Shown: positions 53,256-62,057 of the stretch, piece by piece
How positions within the stretch are numbered: position 1 is the stretch's first letter
Layout of the letters: each line of letters opens with the position of its first letter
NCBI RefSeq assembly: GCF_003011885.1
Contig: NZ_PXXO01000004.1
Coordinates: 1-64,000, forward strand
Direction: 5' to 3'
Length of the DNA stretch: 64,000 bases
Origin: Cyanobium usitatum str. Tous
GTDB lineage: Bacteria; Cyanobacteriota; Cyanobacteriia; PCC-6307; Cyanobiaceae
Position numbers and translations under genes: made by a program
Notes under the pieces: model-generated
Databases searched by the model: none
What the model saw: the letters and a program-made list of their open reading frames with translations, nothing else
Told to the model about the DNA's origin: nothing

Positions 53256-53918
53256 ATGATTGCGCCCGTACCGGTGCTTAACGAAGCCGACCGTTACAAG
53301 CTCGATCGTTCAGACGACGCTCTTTTTTACGCCGAGCCCCGCTTCGTACAGCACCTTGATGCCAGCTTCCGCGCCCGGCTGACCTCCCTATATCGCGAGC
53401 GCATCCCCCCTTGCGCAACCGTGCTGGATCTGATGAGCAGCTGGGTGAGCCATCTGCCAGAGGACATCACCTATCAGGAGGTGATCGGCCATGGCCTCAA
53501 TGCCGAAGAGCTCAAAGCCAATCCGCGCCTTGATCGCCATTGGGTGCAAAACCTCAACGTTGATCAGCAGCTACCGCTAGCCAACGAAAGCGTTGATGTG
53601 GCTCTGATCGTGGCCGGCTGGCAATACCTTCAACAACCGGAAGCTGTAGCTGCGGAGCTGCTGCGGGTGGTCCGGCCCAGGGGTGAAGTGATCGTGGCGT
53701 TCAGCAACCGGATGTTCTTTCAAAAAGCGCCCCAGATCTGGACCGACGGCGGCGACCGTGATCACCTGGCCTACGTGGCCCAAGTATTGATGGCTCAAGG
53801 TTGGGGCAGGCCGGAACTGGTAGCGGAAGAGACAGCAGCTCCAGGAGCTCTCGGCTGGCTTGGCCACAAAGGCGATCCTTTCTTGGCGGTGATTGCCGCC
53901 AAGCAGATTGCCAGCTAG
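53256..53918 (+). CDS. Class I SAM-dependent methyltransferase-like protein
   Basis: A 220-aa protein: ATVLDLMSSWVSHLPED as a motif I variant, VIGHGLNAEELKANPRLD, LPLANESVDVALIVAGWQYL and ELLRVVRPRGEVIVAFSNRMF. Motif I is DLMSSW rather than a glycine-rich loop, so cofactor binding may differ. Substrate unknown. It is divergent from ocp, sharing a 126-base promoter region, so shared light control is possible. Confidence 0.76.
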   Translation: MIAPVPVLNEADRYKLDRSDDALFYAEPRFVQHLDASFRARLTSLYRERIPPCATVLDLMSSWVSHLPEDITYQEVIGHGLNAEELKANPRLDRHWVQNLNVDQQLPLANESVDVALIVAGWQYLQQPEAVAAELLRVVRPRGEVIVAFSNRMFFQKAPQIWTDGGDRDHLAYVAQVLMAQGWGRPELVAEETAAPGALGWLGHKGDPFLAVIAAKQIAS

Positions 53919-53940
53919 GCAACCAGCAGATTCTGCAGAC

Positions 53941-53970
53941 AAAAAACCCGGGCAGTATTTACTGTCCGGG
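53941..53970 (-). terminator. Terminator of the HLIP gene
   Basis: On the minus strand CCCGGACAGT and ACTGCCCGGG pair around a four-base loop (one A-C mismatch) and run into TTTTTT. It lies 40 bases past the HLIP stop and also separates it from the convergent methyltransferase gene. Confidence 0.83.
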
Positions 53971-54009
53971 GAAAAGCTCAGAGGGCTGATGCACCCAGCC
54001 CGAATGGAT

Positions 54010-54153
54010 TCAGCCCAAACCAAGTTGGCCCAGGATTCCTTGGCCGGTGAGGAGCTCGGTGCCAAGTCCGATCACGAAACCGAGCATGGCGAGACGACCA
54101 TTCCAGGTTTCAGCGAAAGCGACAAAACCGAAGCGAGTTGTGGATTCACCCAT
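54010..54153 (-). CDS. hli: High light-inducible protein (one-helix chlorophyll-binding)
   Basis: A 47-aa protein: GESTTRFGFVAFAETW, then NGRLAMLGFVIGLGTELL and TGQGILGQLGLG. The ExxNGRxAMxGF core is the chlorophyll-binding motif of the LHC superfamily. HLIPs bind chlorophyll and carotenoid and protect photosystem assembly under light stress. It has its own terminator, and its placement near the OCP operon groups light-stress genes. Confidence 0.9.
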   Translation of the reverse strand: MGESTTRFGFVAFAETWNGRLAMLGFVIGLGTELLTGQGILGQLGLG

Positions 54154-54284
54154 AAATTTTCGTTAGTTACGAAACTTGAAGTGACCGTAACAGATCTTGA
54201 AGCCATGGTTGCGCTCGATCGGGGCCAGCCATAGGGGTTCCTGCAGGCCAGCCCGGGATTGATCACCACTGCTGAGCAGTGGGC

Positions 54285-54393
54285 TTTTCCCCAGCCAAGC
54301 GCCCTTATCCCCAGCTTTGCGTAGGTTTTTCCACAGAACGGCGGCTCAATATCGGCCGCTCGTCCTGATCCTTTTGATTCTGGATGGGGAAAA
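54285..54393. promoter_or_regulatory. Cluster of four DnaA-box-like sites
   Basis: TTTTCCCCA (54285-54293), TTATCCCCA (54305-54313) and TTTTCCACA (54327-54335) lie on the plus strand at 20- and 22-base steps, about two helical turns apart. TTTTCCCCA also occurs on the minus strand (54385-54393). TTTTCCACA is the cyanobacterial DnaA-box sequence; the others differ by one or two bases. The surrounding 54154-54577 stretch has no other supported gene. Confidence 0.42.
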
Positions 54394-54577
54394 CGGCCCT
54401 CCCCTTGACGCGTCTCCAAGCAACACTTCCGAGCCTGAAGCCGCTGCTCCCAAACCCCGAAAGCGCCCATGGGCCGGTGCTGGCGGCCGTGCGTCTTGCC
54501 GGACTCGCCTCCCGGGTCAGCCTTTGACGGATGCGCGCCTGGCGTGGGGTGATGGGGGGACCCAGGCCGAAGCCGCC

Positions 54578-54823
54578 ATGCTGCAGATCCCAGACCACGC
54601 CCCCGCCTTTGTTTCGGTCGAAAACCAGTTCCCTGAGGAGCTGTACGACGCCATGCGGGAGTTTGTCCGGGTTCACCCGCAGTGGGATCAATACCGCCTG
54701 ATGCAGGCAGCTCTGGCCGGCTTTCTCTTCCAGCACGGCTGCCCAGACCGGGCCGTGGCTCGCCATTACCTCGACGGACTATTCCGCCGCCAAGAACCCG
54801 ATCCCACCGCAACCAGACCCTGA
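54578..54823 (+). CDS. DUF2811 family protein
   Basis: An 81-aa protein: FVSVENQFPEELYDAMREFV, HPQWDQYRLMQAALAGFLF and ARHYLDGLFR, the pattern of the cyanobacterial DUF2811 family (function unknown). ATG 54578 is used because the frame upstream to 54317 lies in the DnaA-box-like region and has no conserved character. It is followed at 44 bases by crcB. Confidence 0.76.
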   Translation: MLQIPDHAPAFVSVENQFPEELYDAMREFVRVHPQWDQYRLMQAALAGFLFQHGCPDRAVARHYLDGLFRRQEPDPTATRP

Positions 54824-54867
54824 GCTCCCTTGCCGGGGGCAGACTGGCAAGGCGTTGTTGGACAGCA

Positions 54868-55257
54868 ATGGCCGCAGGAGCATCAGAGGCCGATGCCCTC
54901 CTGGTGGCGATCGGCGCCGTTCCCGGCGCCTGGCTCCGCTTCCGGGTGGTGGATCACCTGGAGCCCGTGCTGCCCAGCCGGCACTGGGGCACCTTTGGGG
55001 TCAATGTGATCGCCTGCTTTGCCCTAGGGCTGATTGTGGGCCTAGAGCAGAGCTGCGGCGAAGCTTCCCGCAGAGCATTGCTTCTATTGGGCACTGGCTT
55101 CCTGGGTAGTTTCAGCACCTTCTCCAGCTTCAGCGCCGAGCTCTGGAGCGAGCTGGGCAAGCGGCATTGGCGCGAGGCTGCCGTGCTCGCAGGAGGATCG
55201 GTAGCAGGAGGGCTGCTGGCGATGCTGGCGGGCCTCAGCCTGGGCGCTCAGCCATGA
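54868..55257 (+). CDS. crcB: Fluoride channel CrcB, first subunit
   Basis: A 129-aa protein with four membrane spans: VAIGAVPGAWLRFRVVDHL, WGTFGVNVIACFALGLIVG, then LGTGFLGSFSTFSSFSAELW and GGLLAMLAGLSLG. The TFSSFS motif and the GAxxGAxxR start are CrcB/Fluc signatures. These dual-topology channels export fluoride. It overlaps the second crcB by ATGA; the pair probably forms a heterodimer of opposite orientation. Confidence 0.88.
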   Translation: MAAGASEADALLVAIGAVPGAWLRFRVVDHLEPVLPSRHWGTFGVNVIACFALGLIVGLEQSCGEASRRALLLLGTGFLGSFSTFSSFSAELWSELGKRHWREAAVLAGGSVAGGLLAMLAGLSLGAQP

Positions 55258-55643
55258 GCACCCTGCCAAGCCGCAGCCTGAAGGGCGATTTGCGCGACCT
55301 GGCCCTAGTGGCCGGGGGCGCCATCCCCGGCGCCCTACTGCGCTGGCAGCTGGATGCCGATGTGGTCGCCAACATGCTGGGCTGCCTACTGCTCGGGGTG
55401 GTTTTGGCCCAAGCCAGCCAGCGCAAAAGGCTGATGCTGTGGGCAGGCATCGGCTTCTGCGGGTCCCTCACCACCTTCTGCACCTGGATGTTGGACCTGA
55501 CAAGGGCCCTGCAGGCCGGCAAACCAGGGGAAAGCGCGCTGTTGCTGCTGGCGAGCCTCGCCGGTGGCGTTGCTTTGGTCGCCCTTGGCCACACCATTGG
55601 GATGCTTTTGAGCCACCGTCTGCGAGATACGTCTGCGAGATAG
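55254..55643 (+). CDS. crcB: Fluoride channel CrcB, second subunit
   Basis: A 129-aa homologue with GGAIPGALLRWQLDADV, NMLGCLLLGVVLAQ and GIGFCGSLTTFCTWMLDL. TTFCTW replaces the TFSSFS-like motif of its partner. Coupled to the first crcB. The final codons and stop lie in a 13-bp tandem repeat, so the C-terminus RLRDTSAR is shaped by the repeat. Confidence 0.86.
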   Translation: MSTLPSRSLKGDLRDLALVAGGAIPGALLRWQLDADVVANMLGCLLLGVVLAQASQRKRLMLWAGIGFCGSLTTFCTWMLDLTRALQAGKPGESALLLLASLAGGVALVALGHTIGMLLSHRLRDTSAR

Positions 55644-55660
55644 GGCGGCGAGATAGGGCG
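55618..55660 (+). repeat. 13-bp tandem repeat spanning the crcB stop codon
   Basis: GTCTGCGAGATAC (55618), GTCTGCGAGATAG (55631) and GGCGGCGAGATAG (55644) follow in a 13-base register. Seen another way, GCGAGATAGGGCG is repeated exactly at 55635 and 55648. The TAG stop of the second crcB is inside the second unit. Confidence 0.93.
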
Positions 55661-55755
55661 GCAATGCCAAAAAACCAATGAGCAGCGCTCCTGTGAGCTG
55701 TCAGACGTTGCACCTTGTCCCTAAAAACACGGCTCGTTTGAAAAGGACCACTTAG

Positions 55756-57213
55756 TCAATGCTTGGCGCGCCGCAGCACCGCCCCCACCAGCACCAGTAG
55801 CAAGGGAAGCTCTCCCCAGCGGTCGTAGGGGCTGGGGGCCTGCAGGCGGGGCACGGTGAACACACCGGTGGCTGCCCGCCCGGAAGGCAGCGAGGCCACG
55901 GGCAGGCCCCGGCTATTCACCAGCAGGCTGGGCCCTGTGTTGGCGGCACTCACCAGCCAGCGGCCCGTTTCGATGGCCCGCAGCTGGGCCAGGGCCTGAA
56001 ACTGCTGCTGGAGCAGCAGCGGATAGGGATCGAGGTTGGCGCTGGCCAGCAGCCAGCCGGCTCCATCGCGGGCGGCGGCAGCCAGGGAGGCCCCATCGGA
56101 TAGCTCGTAGCAAATTGCCCCACCGATGGCGCCAGCTGGCCGGAGTAACAACCGCGACGGCGCCCCTGGCTGCAGGCCCCCCACGGCCGAAAGGCCGCTC
56201 CAGCGAGCCAGGTTTGCCAGGGGCACCCATTCCCCTAGGGGCACCAGCCGATGCTTATCGAGCCAGCTACTGGCCCGGCTTTCCCCTGGCGCCAGGCGCA
56301 ACAGGGCGCTGCGCTGCTCAGGCTCCCCCGCCACCTCCTGCCAGCGGAAGCCGCCGCTGATCAGCTCCACCGGCACCGGCTGCGCCAGCTGGGGCTCAAG
56401 ACCGAGGGCCCCCTCCGGCAGGACCACCACATCCACCGAGCGCTGGGCCGCCTCCGCCAGCGCGGACGCCAGGCGCTGCTGCAGCCGCTGCTGCTGGTCC
56501 CACTGAAACTTGCGGCGGGTGGGAATCGCCGGCTGCAGCACCAGCACTCGCTCGCTGCCGCCCTCCCCCCGCAGGGGCATGGCCGCCAGGGCAGCAGCAC
56601 CGGCGCCGTGGCTGAGCAGCACGGCAGCGGCTGTAACCACAAGCCAGCGGCGGCGCTGGGGGGCGGTGCAGCAGCGCCAGAGGCACCAACCCAGCAGCAA
56701 CTGCACCGCCGCCAGAAGGCCACCACCACCAAGGGCAGCCAAGCCCGCCAAGGGGCGATCGCCGGGTAGGGCAGCAGCCCCCAGCCCCAGCCAAAAAAGG
56801 GGCCCTTTGGCCAGCAGCACCTCAACCAGCCCCCAGCCAGCGGCTAACAGCAGGGCGCTGCTGAAGCGGCGCGGGTCCAGGCGCCGCGCCAGCAGCACCC
56901 AGAGGACCACCAGCAGTGCTCCCGCCAGGGCACACAGCAATAGCAACAACAGGGCCAGGGGCAGGCTCAAGGGGCCTGGTACGCCGATCCAATCGAGGGG
57001 ATGGAGACCCAGTAACCAGCGGTGACTCACCAGCACGGCGGCAGCGCCCCACAGGGCCCCACCCCAAGCGCCGAGGGCTGAGCCAGCCAGGGCCCACAGG
57101 GGCACCAGGGCCAGCCAAAGCAGGGGAGGCATGCCCAGAGGCGGCAGCGCCAGCCCGGCCAGCAGACCCGAGGCCAGCGCCAGCCACCACCTCCCCAGCC
57201 GGTCATTGCCCAT
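55756..57213 (-). CDS. lnt: Apolipoprotein N-acyltransferase
   Basis: Lnt adds the third acyl chain to lipoproteins at the inner membrane. The 485-aa protein has six to eight N-terminal spans and a C-terminal nitrilase-like domain. Its catalytic triad is Glu in VVLPEGALGLEP, Lys in LDKHRLVPLGEWVP and Cys in GGAICYELSDGA. ATG 57213 is chosen; a start at 57288 would overlap the divergent gene's 5' end. Confidence 0.92.
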   Translation of the reverse strand: MGNDRLGRWWLALASGLLAGLALPPLGMPPLLWLALVPLWALAGSALGAWGGALWGAAAVLVSHRWLLGLHPLDWIGVPGPLSLPLALLLLLLCALAGALLVVLWVLLARRLDPRRFSSALLLAAGWGLVEVLLAKGPLFWLGLGAAALPGDRPLAGLAALGGGGLLAAVQLLLGWCLWRCCTAPQRRRWLVVTAAAVLLSHGAGAAALAAMPLRGEGGSERVLVLQPAIPTRRKFQWDQQQRLQQRLASALAEAAQRSVDVVVLPEGALGLEPQLAQPVPVELISGGFRWQEVAGEPEQRSALLRLAPGESRASSWLDKHRLVPLGEWVPLANLARWSGLSAVGGLQPGAPSRLLLRPAGAIGGAICYELSDGASLAAAARDGAGWLLASANLDPYPLLLQQQFQALAQLRAIETGRWLVSAANTGPSLLVNSRGLPVASLPSGRAATGVFTVPRLQAPSPYDRWGELPLLLVLVGAVLRRAKH

Positions 57214-57261
57214 GGCAAGCAAGAGTAGGAAGCGCCAGGGTGTCTGGGGAATCAAGCCGCC

Positions 57262-57618
57262 ATGGATCCGAACAACCCCCTCCAACAACTGCTGCTGCGC
57301 GGCCTCGGCACCACCTCCCTGGTGTCAGAGCGGCTGCGCAGCGTGACCCAGGCCTGGGTGCGCAGCGGCAAGCTCGATCCCAGCCAGGCTCCAGCCCTCG
57401 TCGACGACGTACTCAAAGCCCTGCGGGGCGAAACCCCCGAGCTAGAGCAGCAGGCCGAGCGCCAGCTGGAGCGCAATAAAGACCAGCTCCTGCAAGACCT
57501 AGGACTGGCCCGTCAGCGCGAACTTGATGAGCTGCGGGGCCGACTCGACCGGCTTGAACGCAGCCTGCGTCAGCGCCCAGGCAATGAAATGCCTGGCGAG
57601 ATCGAAATTCCCGACTGA
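57262..57618 (+). CDS. Phasin-like coiled-coil protein
   Basis: A 118-aa helical protein: [30 protein letters not shown] and a charged coiled coil ([20 protein letters not shown], then [19 protein letters not shown]). The layout resembles the phasin-family/PhaI-like proteins often annotated in cyanobacteria. A granule role is not shown by context, since no pha genes are present here. Confidence 0.65.
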   Translation: MDPNNPLQQLLLRGLGTTSLVSERLRSVTQAWVRSGKLDPSQAPALVDDVLKALRGETPELEQQAERQLERNKDQLLQDLGLARQRELDELRGRLDRLERSLRQRPGNEMPGEIEIPD

Positions 57619-57671
57619 TCAGCCCTGGCTATCCGTCTGCCCGTCAGAATCAGTCCACTACTTGGAGTCCC

Positions 57672-58310
57672 ATGCGCGACATCCTGATCAGCTCCGCTGT
57701 CTGCGTGGCATGTCTGCTGCTGGCTCTGGTGAGCCAGCTGGTCAATCCCACCGTGGTTGACGCGGCCAGAGTTGATGCGGCCAGCGCCGGTGGCCAAGCC
57801 ATGGCCTCCCTGTTTTCAGCCCAAGCGCGGCCAGCCGTGAGCAGCAGCTTCGAGCTCGACCCCGACGACCCCAACCCCACCCTTTTTGTGATGGCCAGCG
57901 AAAACGATCAAACCAACGGCGCTGAGATCGCCCAGGCCAGCGGCCTCGGCGGTGAACTCAACGCTCCCAAAGAGCGCACCACCCCCAGCGGCCTGCGCAT
58001 CACCGACCTGGTAGTCGGCAACGGCGCCGAAGCCATCGCCGGCCAGACCGTGGCCGTGAACTACCGGGGCACCCTGGCCAACGGCACGGAATTCGACAGC
58101 AGCTACGGCCGCGGTCCCTTCTCCTTTCCCCTTGGCGGCGGCCGGGTGATCCAGGGCTGGGATGAGGGTGTGGCTGGCATGAAGGTGGGCGGTAAGCGCA
58201 AGCTGGTGATTCCACCCGATCTGGCCTACGGCGATCGTGGCGCCGGCGGCGTTATCCCCCCCAACGCCACCCTCACTTTCGAGGTGGAGCTGTTGCGCAT
58301 CGGCGGCTGA
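57672..58310 (+). CDS. FKBP-type peptidyl-prolyl cis-trans isomerase
   Basis: A 212-aa protein with an N-terminal signal/anchor ([17 protein letters not shown]), a spacer of about 90 residues and a C-terminal FKBP domain (about 105-212). Motifs are [53 protein letters not shown] and [13 protein letters not shown]. It assists folding in the periplasm or thylakoid lumen. Confidence 0.93.
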   Translation: MRDILISSAVCVACLLLALVSQLVNPTVVDAARVDAASAGGQAMASLFSAQARPAVSSSFELDPDDPNPTLFVMASENDQTNGAEIAQASGLGGELNAPKERTTPSGLRITDLVVGNGAEAIAGQTVAVNYRGTLANGTEFDSSYGRGPFSFPLGGGRVIQGWDEGVAGMKVGGKRKLVIPPDLAYGDRGAGGVIPPNATLTFEVELLRIGG

Positions 58311-58398
58311 GCTGCGGGCTGGGATCGTTAGGATGGGCGCTCTGGCTGGATGCTGGCGCGCCGCCCCTCCTGCCCACCCCTTCTTCTTTTTCCTCTCC

Positions 58399-58998
58399 AT
58401 GGCTCACACGCTGCCCGCGCTGCCCTACGGCCTCGATGCGCTCGAGCCCAACATCTCCCGCTCCACCCTGGAGTTTCACCACGGCAAGCACCACGCTGCC
58501 TACGTGACCAACCTCAACAACCTGGTGGCTGGCACCGACCTGGAGGACAAGAGCCTGGAAGACACCATCACCGCAGTGGCTGGTGATGCTGGCAAGGCTG
58601 GCGTTTTCAACAACGCAGCTCAGGTGTGGAACCACAGCTTTTATTGGCAGTGCATGAAGCCCGGTGGTGGTGGCCAGCCCACCGGCGCCCTGGCCGACAA
58701 GATCAATGCTGATTTCGGCAGCTACGAGGCCTTCGTCGAGCAGTTCAAAACCGCCGGTGCCACCCAGTTCGGCAGCGGCTGGGCCTGGCTGGTGCTCGAT
58801 GGCGGCACCCTGAAAGTCACCAAGACCGCCAATGCCGACCTGCCCCTAGCCCACGGCCAGAAGGCCCTGCTCACCATGGATGTGTGGGAGCACGCCTACT
58901 ACCTCGACTACCAGAACCGCCGTCCCGACTACATGACCACCTACCTCGAGAAGCTGGTGAACTGGGACTTCGTAGCTGCGAACCTGGCTGCCGCCTGA
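58399..58998 (+). CDS. sodB: Iron superoxide dismutase
   Basis: A 199-aa Fe/Mn-type dismutase: LEFHHGKHHAAYVTNLN and QVWNHSFYWQCMKP supply two His ligands, and LLTMDVWEHAYYLDYQNR supplies Asp and His. TQFGSGWAWLVL and FNNAAQVWNHSFYW favour the iron form. It removes superoxide from photosynthetic electron flow. ATG 58399 is chosen; the upstream open frame lies in the FKBP gene. A strong terminator follows. Confidence 0.96.
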   Translation: MAHTLPALPYGLDALEPNISRSTLEFHHGKHHAAYVTNLNNLVAGTDLEDKSLEDTITAVAGDAGKAGVFNNAAQVWNHSFYWQCMKPGGGGQPTGALADKINADFGSYEAFVEQFKTAGATQFGSGWAWLVLDGGTLKVTKTANADLPLAHGQKALLTMDVWEHAYYLDYQNRRPDYMTTYLEKLVNWDFVAANLAAA

Positions 58999-59035
58999 GT
59001 CGAACCCCTCCAGGCGTTCAAACGTCATTGAGGCC

Positions 59036-59065
59036 AAGCCCCCGGAGAACCCGGGGGCTTTTTTT
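59036..59065 (+). terminator. Rho-independent terminator of sodB
   Basis: AAGCCCCCGG pairs with CCGGGGGCTT around AGAAC, then a run of T. The end of the T run supplies the TAA stop of the convergent queA gene. Confidence 0.88.
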
Positions 59066-60182
59066 ATGGCCTTGCCGAGCTGAGCACCACTTCCGGCGCA
59101 ATCCACATGGCATCGCCATAGGAGAAGAAGCGGTACTGGCGCTCGATCGCCTCGGCATAAAGAGCCAAAAGGCGCTCGCGGCCTAGCAGGGCACTCACCA
59201 GTAGCAGCAAGGAGCTCTTGGGCAGGTGGAAGTTGGTTAGCAGCCCCTGCACCACGGCAAACCTGTAGCCCGGCTGGATCACCAGATTCACCGGCCCCGT
59301 GTGGGGCCGCAGCTCGCCGCCATGCAGCTGGGCCACTGCCTCGAGGCTGCGCACCGAGGTGGTGCCGATGGCTATCACGCGGCCGCCACGGGCGCGGCAG
59401 GCGGCCACCGCCGCCACCAGCTCTGGGGTCACCTCCACCCACTCACTGTGCAGCTGGAGTTGGCTTAGATCTTCCGTTTCCACGGGGCGAAAGGTGCCTA
59501 GGCCCACGTGCAGGGTGGTGGTGGCCAGCTCCACGCCCCGAGCGCGAATCGCCGCCAGCAGTTCATCGCTGAGGTGCAGCCCCGCCGTTGGCGCAGCAAC
59601 AGCCCCAGGCTTGGCGGCGTAGCGGGTCTGATAGCGCTCGTTGTCGCTTTCGTCGTGCTCGTGGATATAGGGCGGCAGGGGGATAGCGCCGTACTGCACC
59701 AGCAGCGGCTCCAATGCCGCCGCATCGGCGCACTCCAGCGGAAACTGCACAATCCGCCCGCCCGTATCGGGGTCACTGCCAAGCACCTGCAAAGGCAGCG
59801 GCGTCTGGCCTTCGGCCACCACCTCGATCCAATCACCAGGCTTGAGCTTCTTGGCGGGTTTAGCCAGGCAGAGCCACTGGCCCAGCCCGCCATGCCAAGG
59901 CTCCAGCACCAGCAGTTCCACGGAGCCGCCACTGGGCCGGCGCGCCTCCAGCCGAGCCCTCAACACCCTTGTGTTGTTCACCACCAGCAGGTCACCTTGC
60001 CTCAGCTCCTGCTGCAGGTCCCAGACGCTCAGATGGCGAGCATGGGGCGCAGGGCCTACGCCTGCGGCCTCCACCGCCAGCAGCCGCGCGGCGTGCCGCG
60101 GCTCCACGGGCCGTTGGGCGATGCGTTCCTCTGGCAGATGAAAGTCGTAACTGGAAAGCCGTAGATCGGCGGAATCGCTCAT
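59064..60182 (-). CDS. queA: S-adenosylmethionine:tRNA ribosyltransferase-isomerase
   Basis: QueA transfers the ribosyl part of SAM to 7-aminomethyl-7-deazaguanine in tRNA, giving epoxyqueuosine. The 372-aa protein starts [19 protein letters not shown] and has [35 protein letters not shown] and [16 protein letters not shown]. Also present are [19 protein letters not shown] and the end FSYGDAMWI. It overlaps the upstream permease gene by ATGA. Confidence 0.95.
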   Translation of the reverse strand: MSDSADLRLSSYDFHLPEERIAQRPVEPRHAARLLAVEAAGVGPAPHARHLSVWDLQQELRQGDLLVVNNTRVLRARLEARRPSGGSVELLVLEPWHGGLGQWLCLAKPAKKLKPGDWIEVVAEGQTPLPLQVLGSDPDTGGRIVQFPLECADAAALEPLLVQYGAIPLPPYIHEHDESDNERYQTRYAAKPGAVAAPTAGLHLSDELLAAIRARGVELATTTLHVGLGTFRPVETEDLSQLQLHSEWVEVTPELVAAVAACRARGGRVIAIGTTSVRSLEAVAQLHGGELRPHTGPVNLVIQPGYRFAVVQGLLTNFHLPKSSLLLLVSALLGRERLLALYAEAIERQYRFFSYGDAMWIAPEVVLSSARP

Positions 60183-62044
60183 GCCGGAAGGTAGTAGCGC
60201 ACGAGGGTAAAAACGCGATTGCCGCTGGCATCTAGGGCTCTGTGCATATTGATGCCGCGTTGATTGAGAAGTAGCGAATCAAAGCTGTAACGAGGTATCG
60301 CCATCGGCATCACAATCGTGTGGGTGACGTCTGGGTGAAGCTGCTCCTCAGACGCCACGAATGCCACAAAAGGATCAACCAGCGAGGAGAAGGGGCTTGC
60401 CAAGATATGCAATTGGATTCCGGGCGACTCGCCTACTAGCCGCTGCCAGTCGCGGCGGATCATTGCAGGGTCGTCCTCCTCGGAGCGAACCCACACCCCA
60501 ATCACCTGATCCGACACCTTGGCGGCGTAGCGCAGGGCGTCAAGTGATGGACGTGACAGGGAAGGAATCCAGACGATGCTGCAGTTGCCCACGGGGTCGC
60601 GTCGATCAGGCAAGCGCACTGTGCCCTGTGCATCGGCTGGCAGGGAAATAGCCGCATAAACCCTGTGATAGCGGCCCCGAATGCGAGCCAGTAGCCACAC
60701 CAGAAGCGGGATAGCAATCACCACTATCCAAGCCCCCTCGGCAAATTTTCCCACCACGATCACCAGCAGCACCACCAAGGTCGTAAGTGCTCCCAAGGCA
60801 TTCATCGTCAATCGACCCAGCCAGCCAGCGCCCCGTAGCCGCCACCAGCGCACCACCATCCCCGCCTGGGAAAGGGTGAAGGCCAGGAACACGCCCAAGG
60901 CGTAGAGGTTCACAGCCACGCTGGTGTCACCCCGGCACACGAGGATGATCAGAGCGGTGGTCACCAGCAACACGGCGATACCGTTCTGAAATACAAGCCT
61001 GTCGCCAATCCAGCCCATCTGACGGGGCAGGAAGCGGTCATGGGCCAGCATCGCCGCCAATCGGGGGAACCCCGCAAAGGCGGTGTTGGCCGCCAGGGCA
61101 AGGATCAGCAGAGTGGTGATCTGCAATGCCCAGAACATTGGACTGCCGGCGCCAAACACCCTCATGCCGATTTGGGCCAGCACCGTGCGCTCCGGATCAG
61201 GAGCCACTCCGTAGAGGAATGCAAGTCCGCTGACGACCAGGAACATGGCGGCCAGCATTACCCCCATTACCAACAAGGTGGCCTGGGCCCGGCGAGCCGC
61301 CGGTTCACGAAACACCGAAACTCCATTGGCGATGGCTTCAATTCCAGTCATCGCAGAGCAGCCAGAGCTGAAGGCACGAAGCAGCAAAAACAGTCCCAGG
61401 GGCTCCACCGCCCGGATCACCGGTGGCGCATCGGGCGTAAAGCCATGGGCAAACACCAGGTTGTGGAGGCCGAACACCGCCAGCAGCGCCACCATCACCA
61501 CAAAGGCGTAGGTGGGAACGGTGAACGCTTGGCCGGCTTCGCGCAGGCCCCGCAGATTGGCCCATCCGACAGCCAGGAGCAGCAGCAGCGCCAAGGGCAC
61601 CTCGTAGGGGAGCAGGGCTGGCAAAAGCGAGGAGAGGGCTTGAGTACCTGCCATCAGACTCACTGCCGCGGTGAGGGTGTAATCCACCAAAAGAGCTGCT
61701 GCCGCCACCAGCGAAGGACCGGTGCCCAGGTTTTCGCGGGCCACCACATAGGAGCCACCCCCCTGGGGATAGGCCTCGATCGTCTGGCGATAGGAGAACA
61801 CCACAATGGCGATCAAAACAACGATCGCTGCGGTGATCGGCAGCGACAGGCCCAGGGCCTGGCTGCCGGCCAACACAAGAACCCCAAGCGCAGCCTCGGT
61901 TGCGTAGGCCACCGAGGAGAGAGCATCTGAGGAAAGAATCGGCAGAGCCTGCACACTGGGCAGACGCTGAGCGGAGGCATCCGCGCGAGGCAGAGGCTTG
62001 CCTAACAGCCTGCGGAGCAATGGTTGGGCCACAGGCTGCTTCAT
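60179..62044 (-). CDS. KimA-type APC family potassium permease
   Basis: A 621-aa protein with about twelve membrane spans and a soluble C-terminal domain (about 480-620) like a universal-stress-type fold. [36 protein letters not shown] and [18 protein letters not shown] match B. subtilis KimA, a high-affinity K+/H+ symporter controlled by c-di-AMP, better than amino acid permeases. Substrate here is inferred from that match. It lies between pdhC and queA on the same strand. Confidence 0.86.
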   Translation of the reverse strand: MKQPVAQPLLRRLLGKPLPRADASAQRLPSVQALPILSSDALSSVAYATEAALGVLVLAGSQALGLSLPITAAIVVLIAIVVFSYRQTIEAYPQGGGSYVVARENLGTGPSLVAAAALLVDYTLTAAVSLMAGTQALSSLLPALLPYEVPLALLLLLAVGWANLRGLREAGQAFTVPTYAFVVMVALLAVFGLHNLVFAHGFTPDAPPVIRAVEPLGLFLLLRAFSSGCSAMTGIEAIANGVSVFREPAARRAQATLLVMGVMLAAMFLVVSGLAFLYGVAPDPERTVLAQIGMRVFGAGSPMFWALQITTLLILALAANTAFAGFPRLAAMLAHDRFLPRQMGWIGDRLVFQNGIAVLLVTTALIILVCRGDTSVAVNLYALGVFLAFTLSQAGMVVRWWRLRGAGWLGRLTMNALGALTTLVVLLVIVVGKFAEGAWIVVIAIPLLVWLLARIRGRYHRVYAAISLPADAQGTVRLPDRRDPVGNCSIVWIPSLSRPSLDALRYAAKVSDQVIGVWVRSEEDDPAMIRRDWQRLVGESPGIQLHILASPFSSLVDPFVAFVASEEQLHPDVTHTIVMPMAIPRYSFDSLLLNQRGINMHRALDASGNRVFTLVRYYLPA

Positions 62045-62057
62045 CTCGATAGGGGCT

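Noticed and set aside
54824-54867. Possible fluoride riboswitch upstream of crcB
   Set aside because: The 44-base gap shows no recognisable crcB-motif structure.
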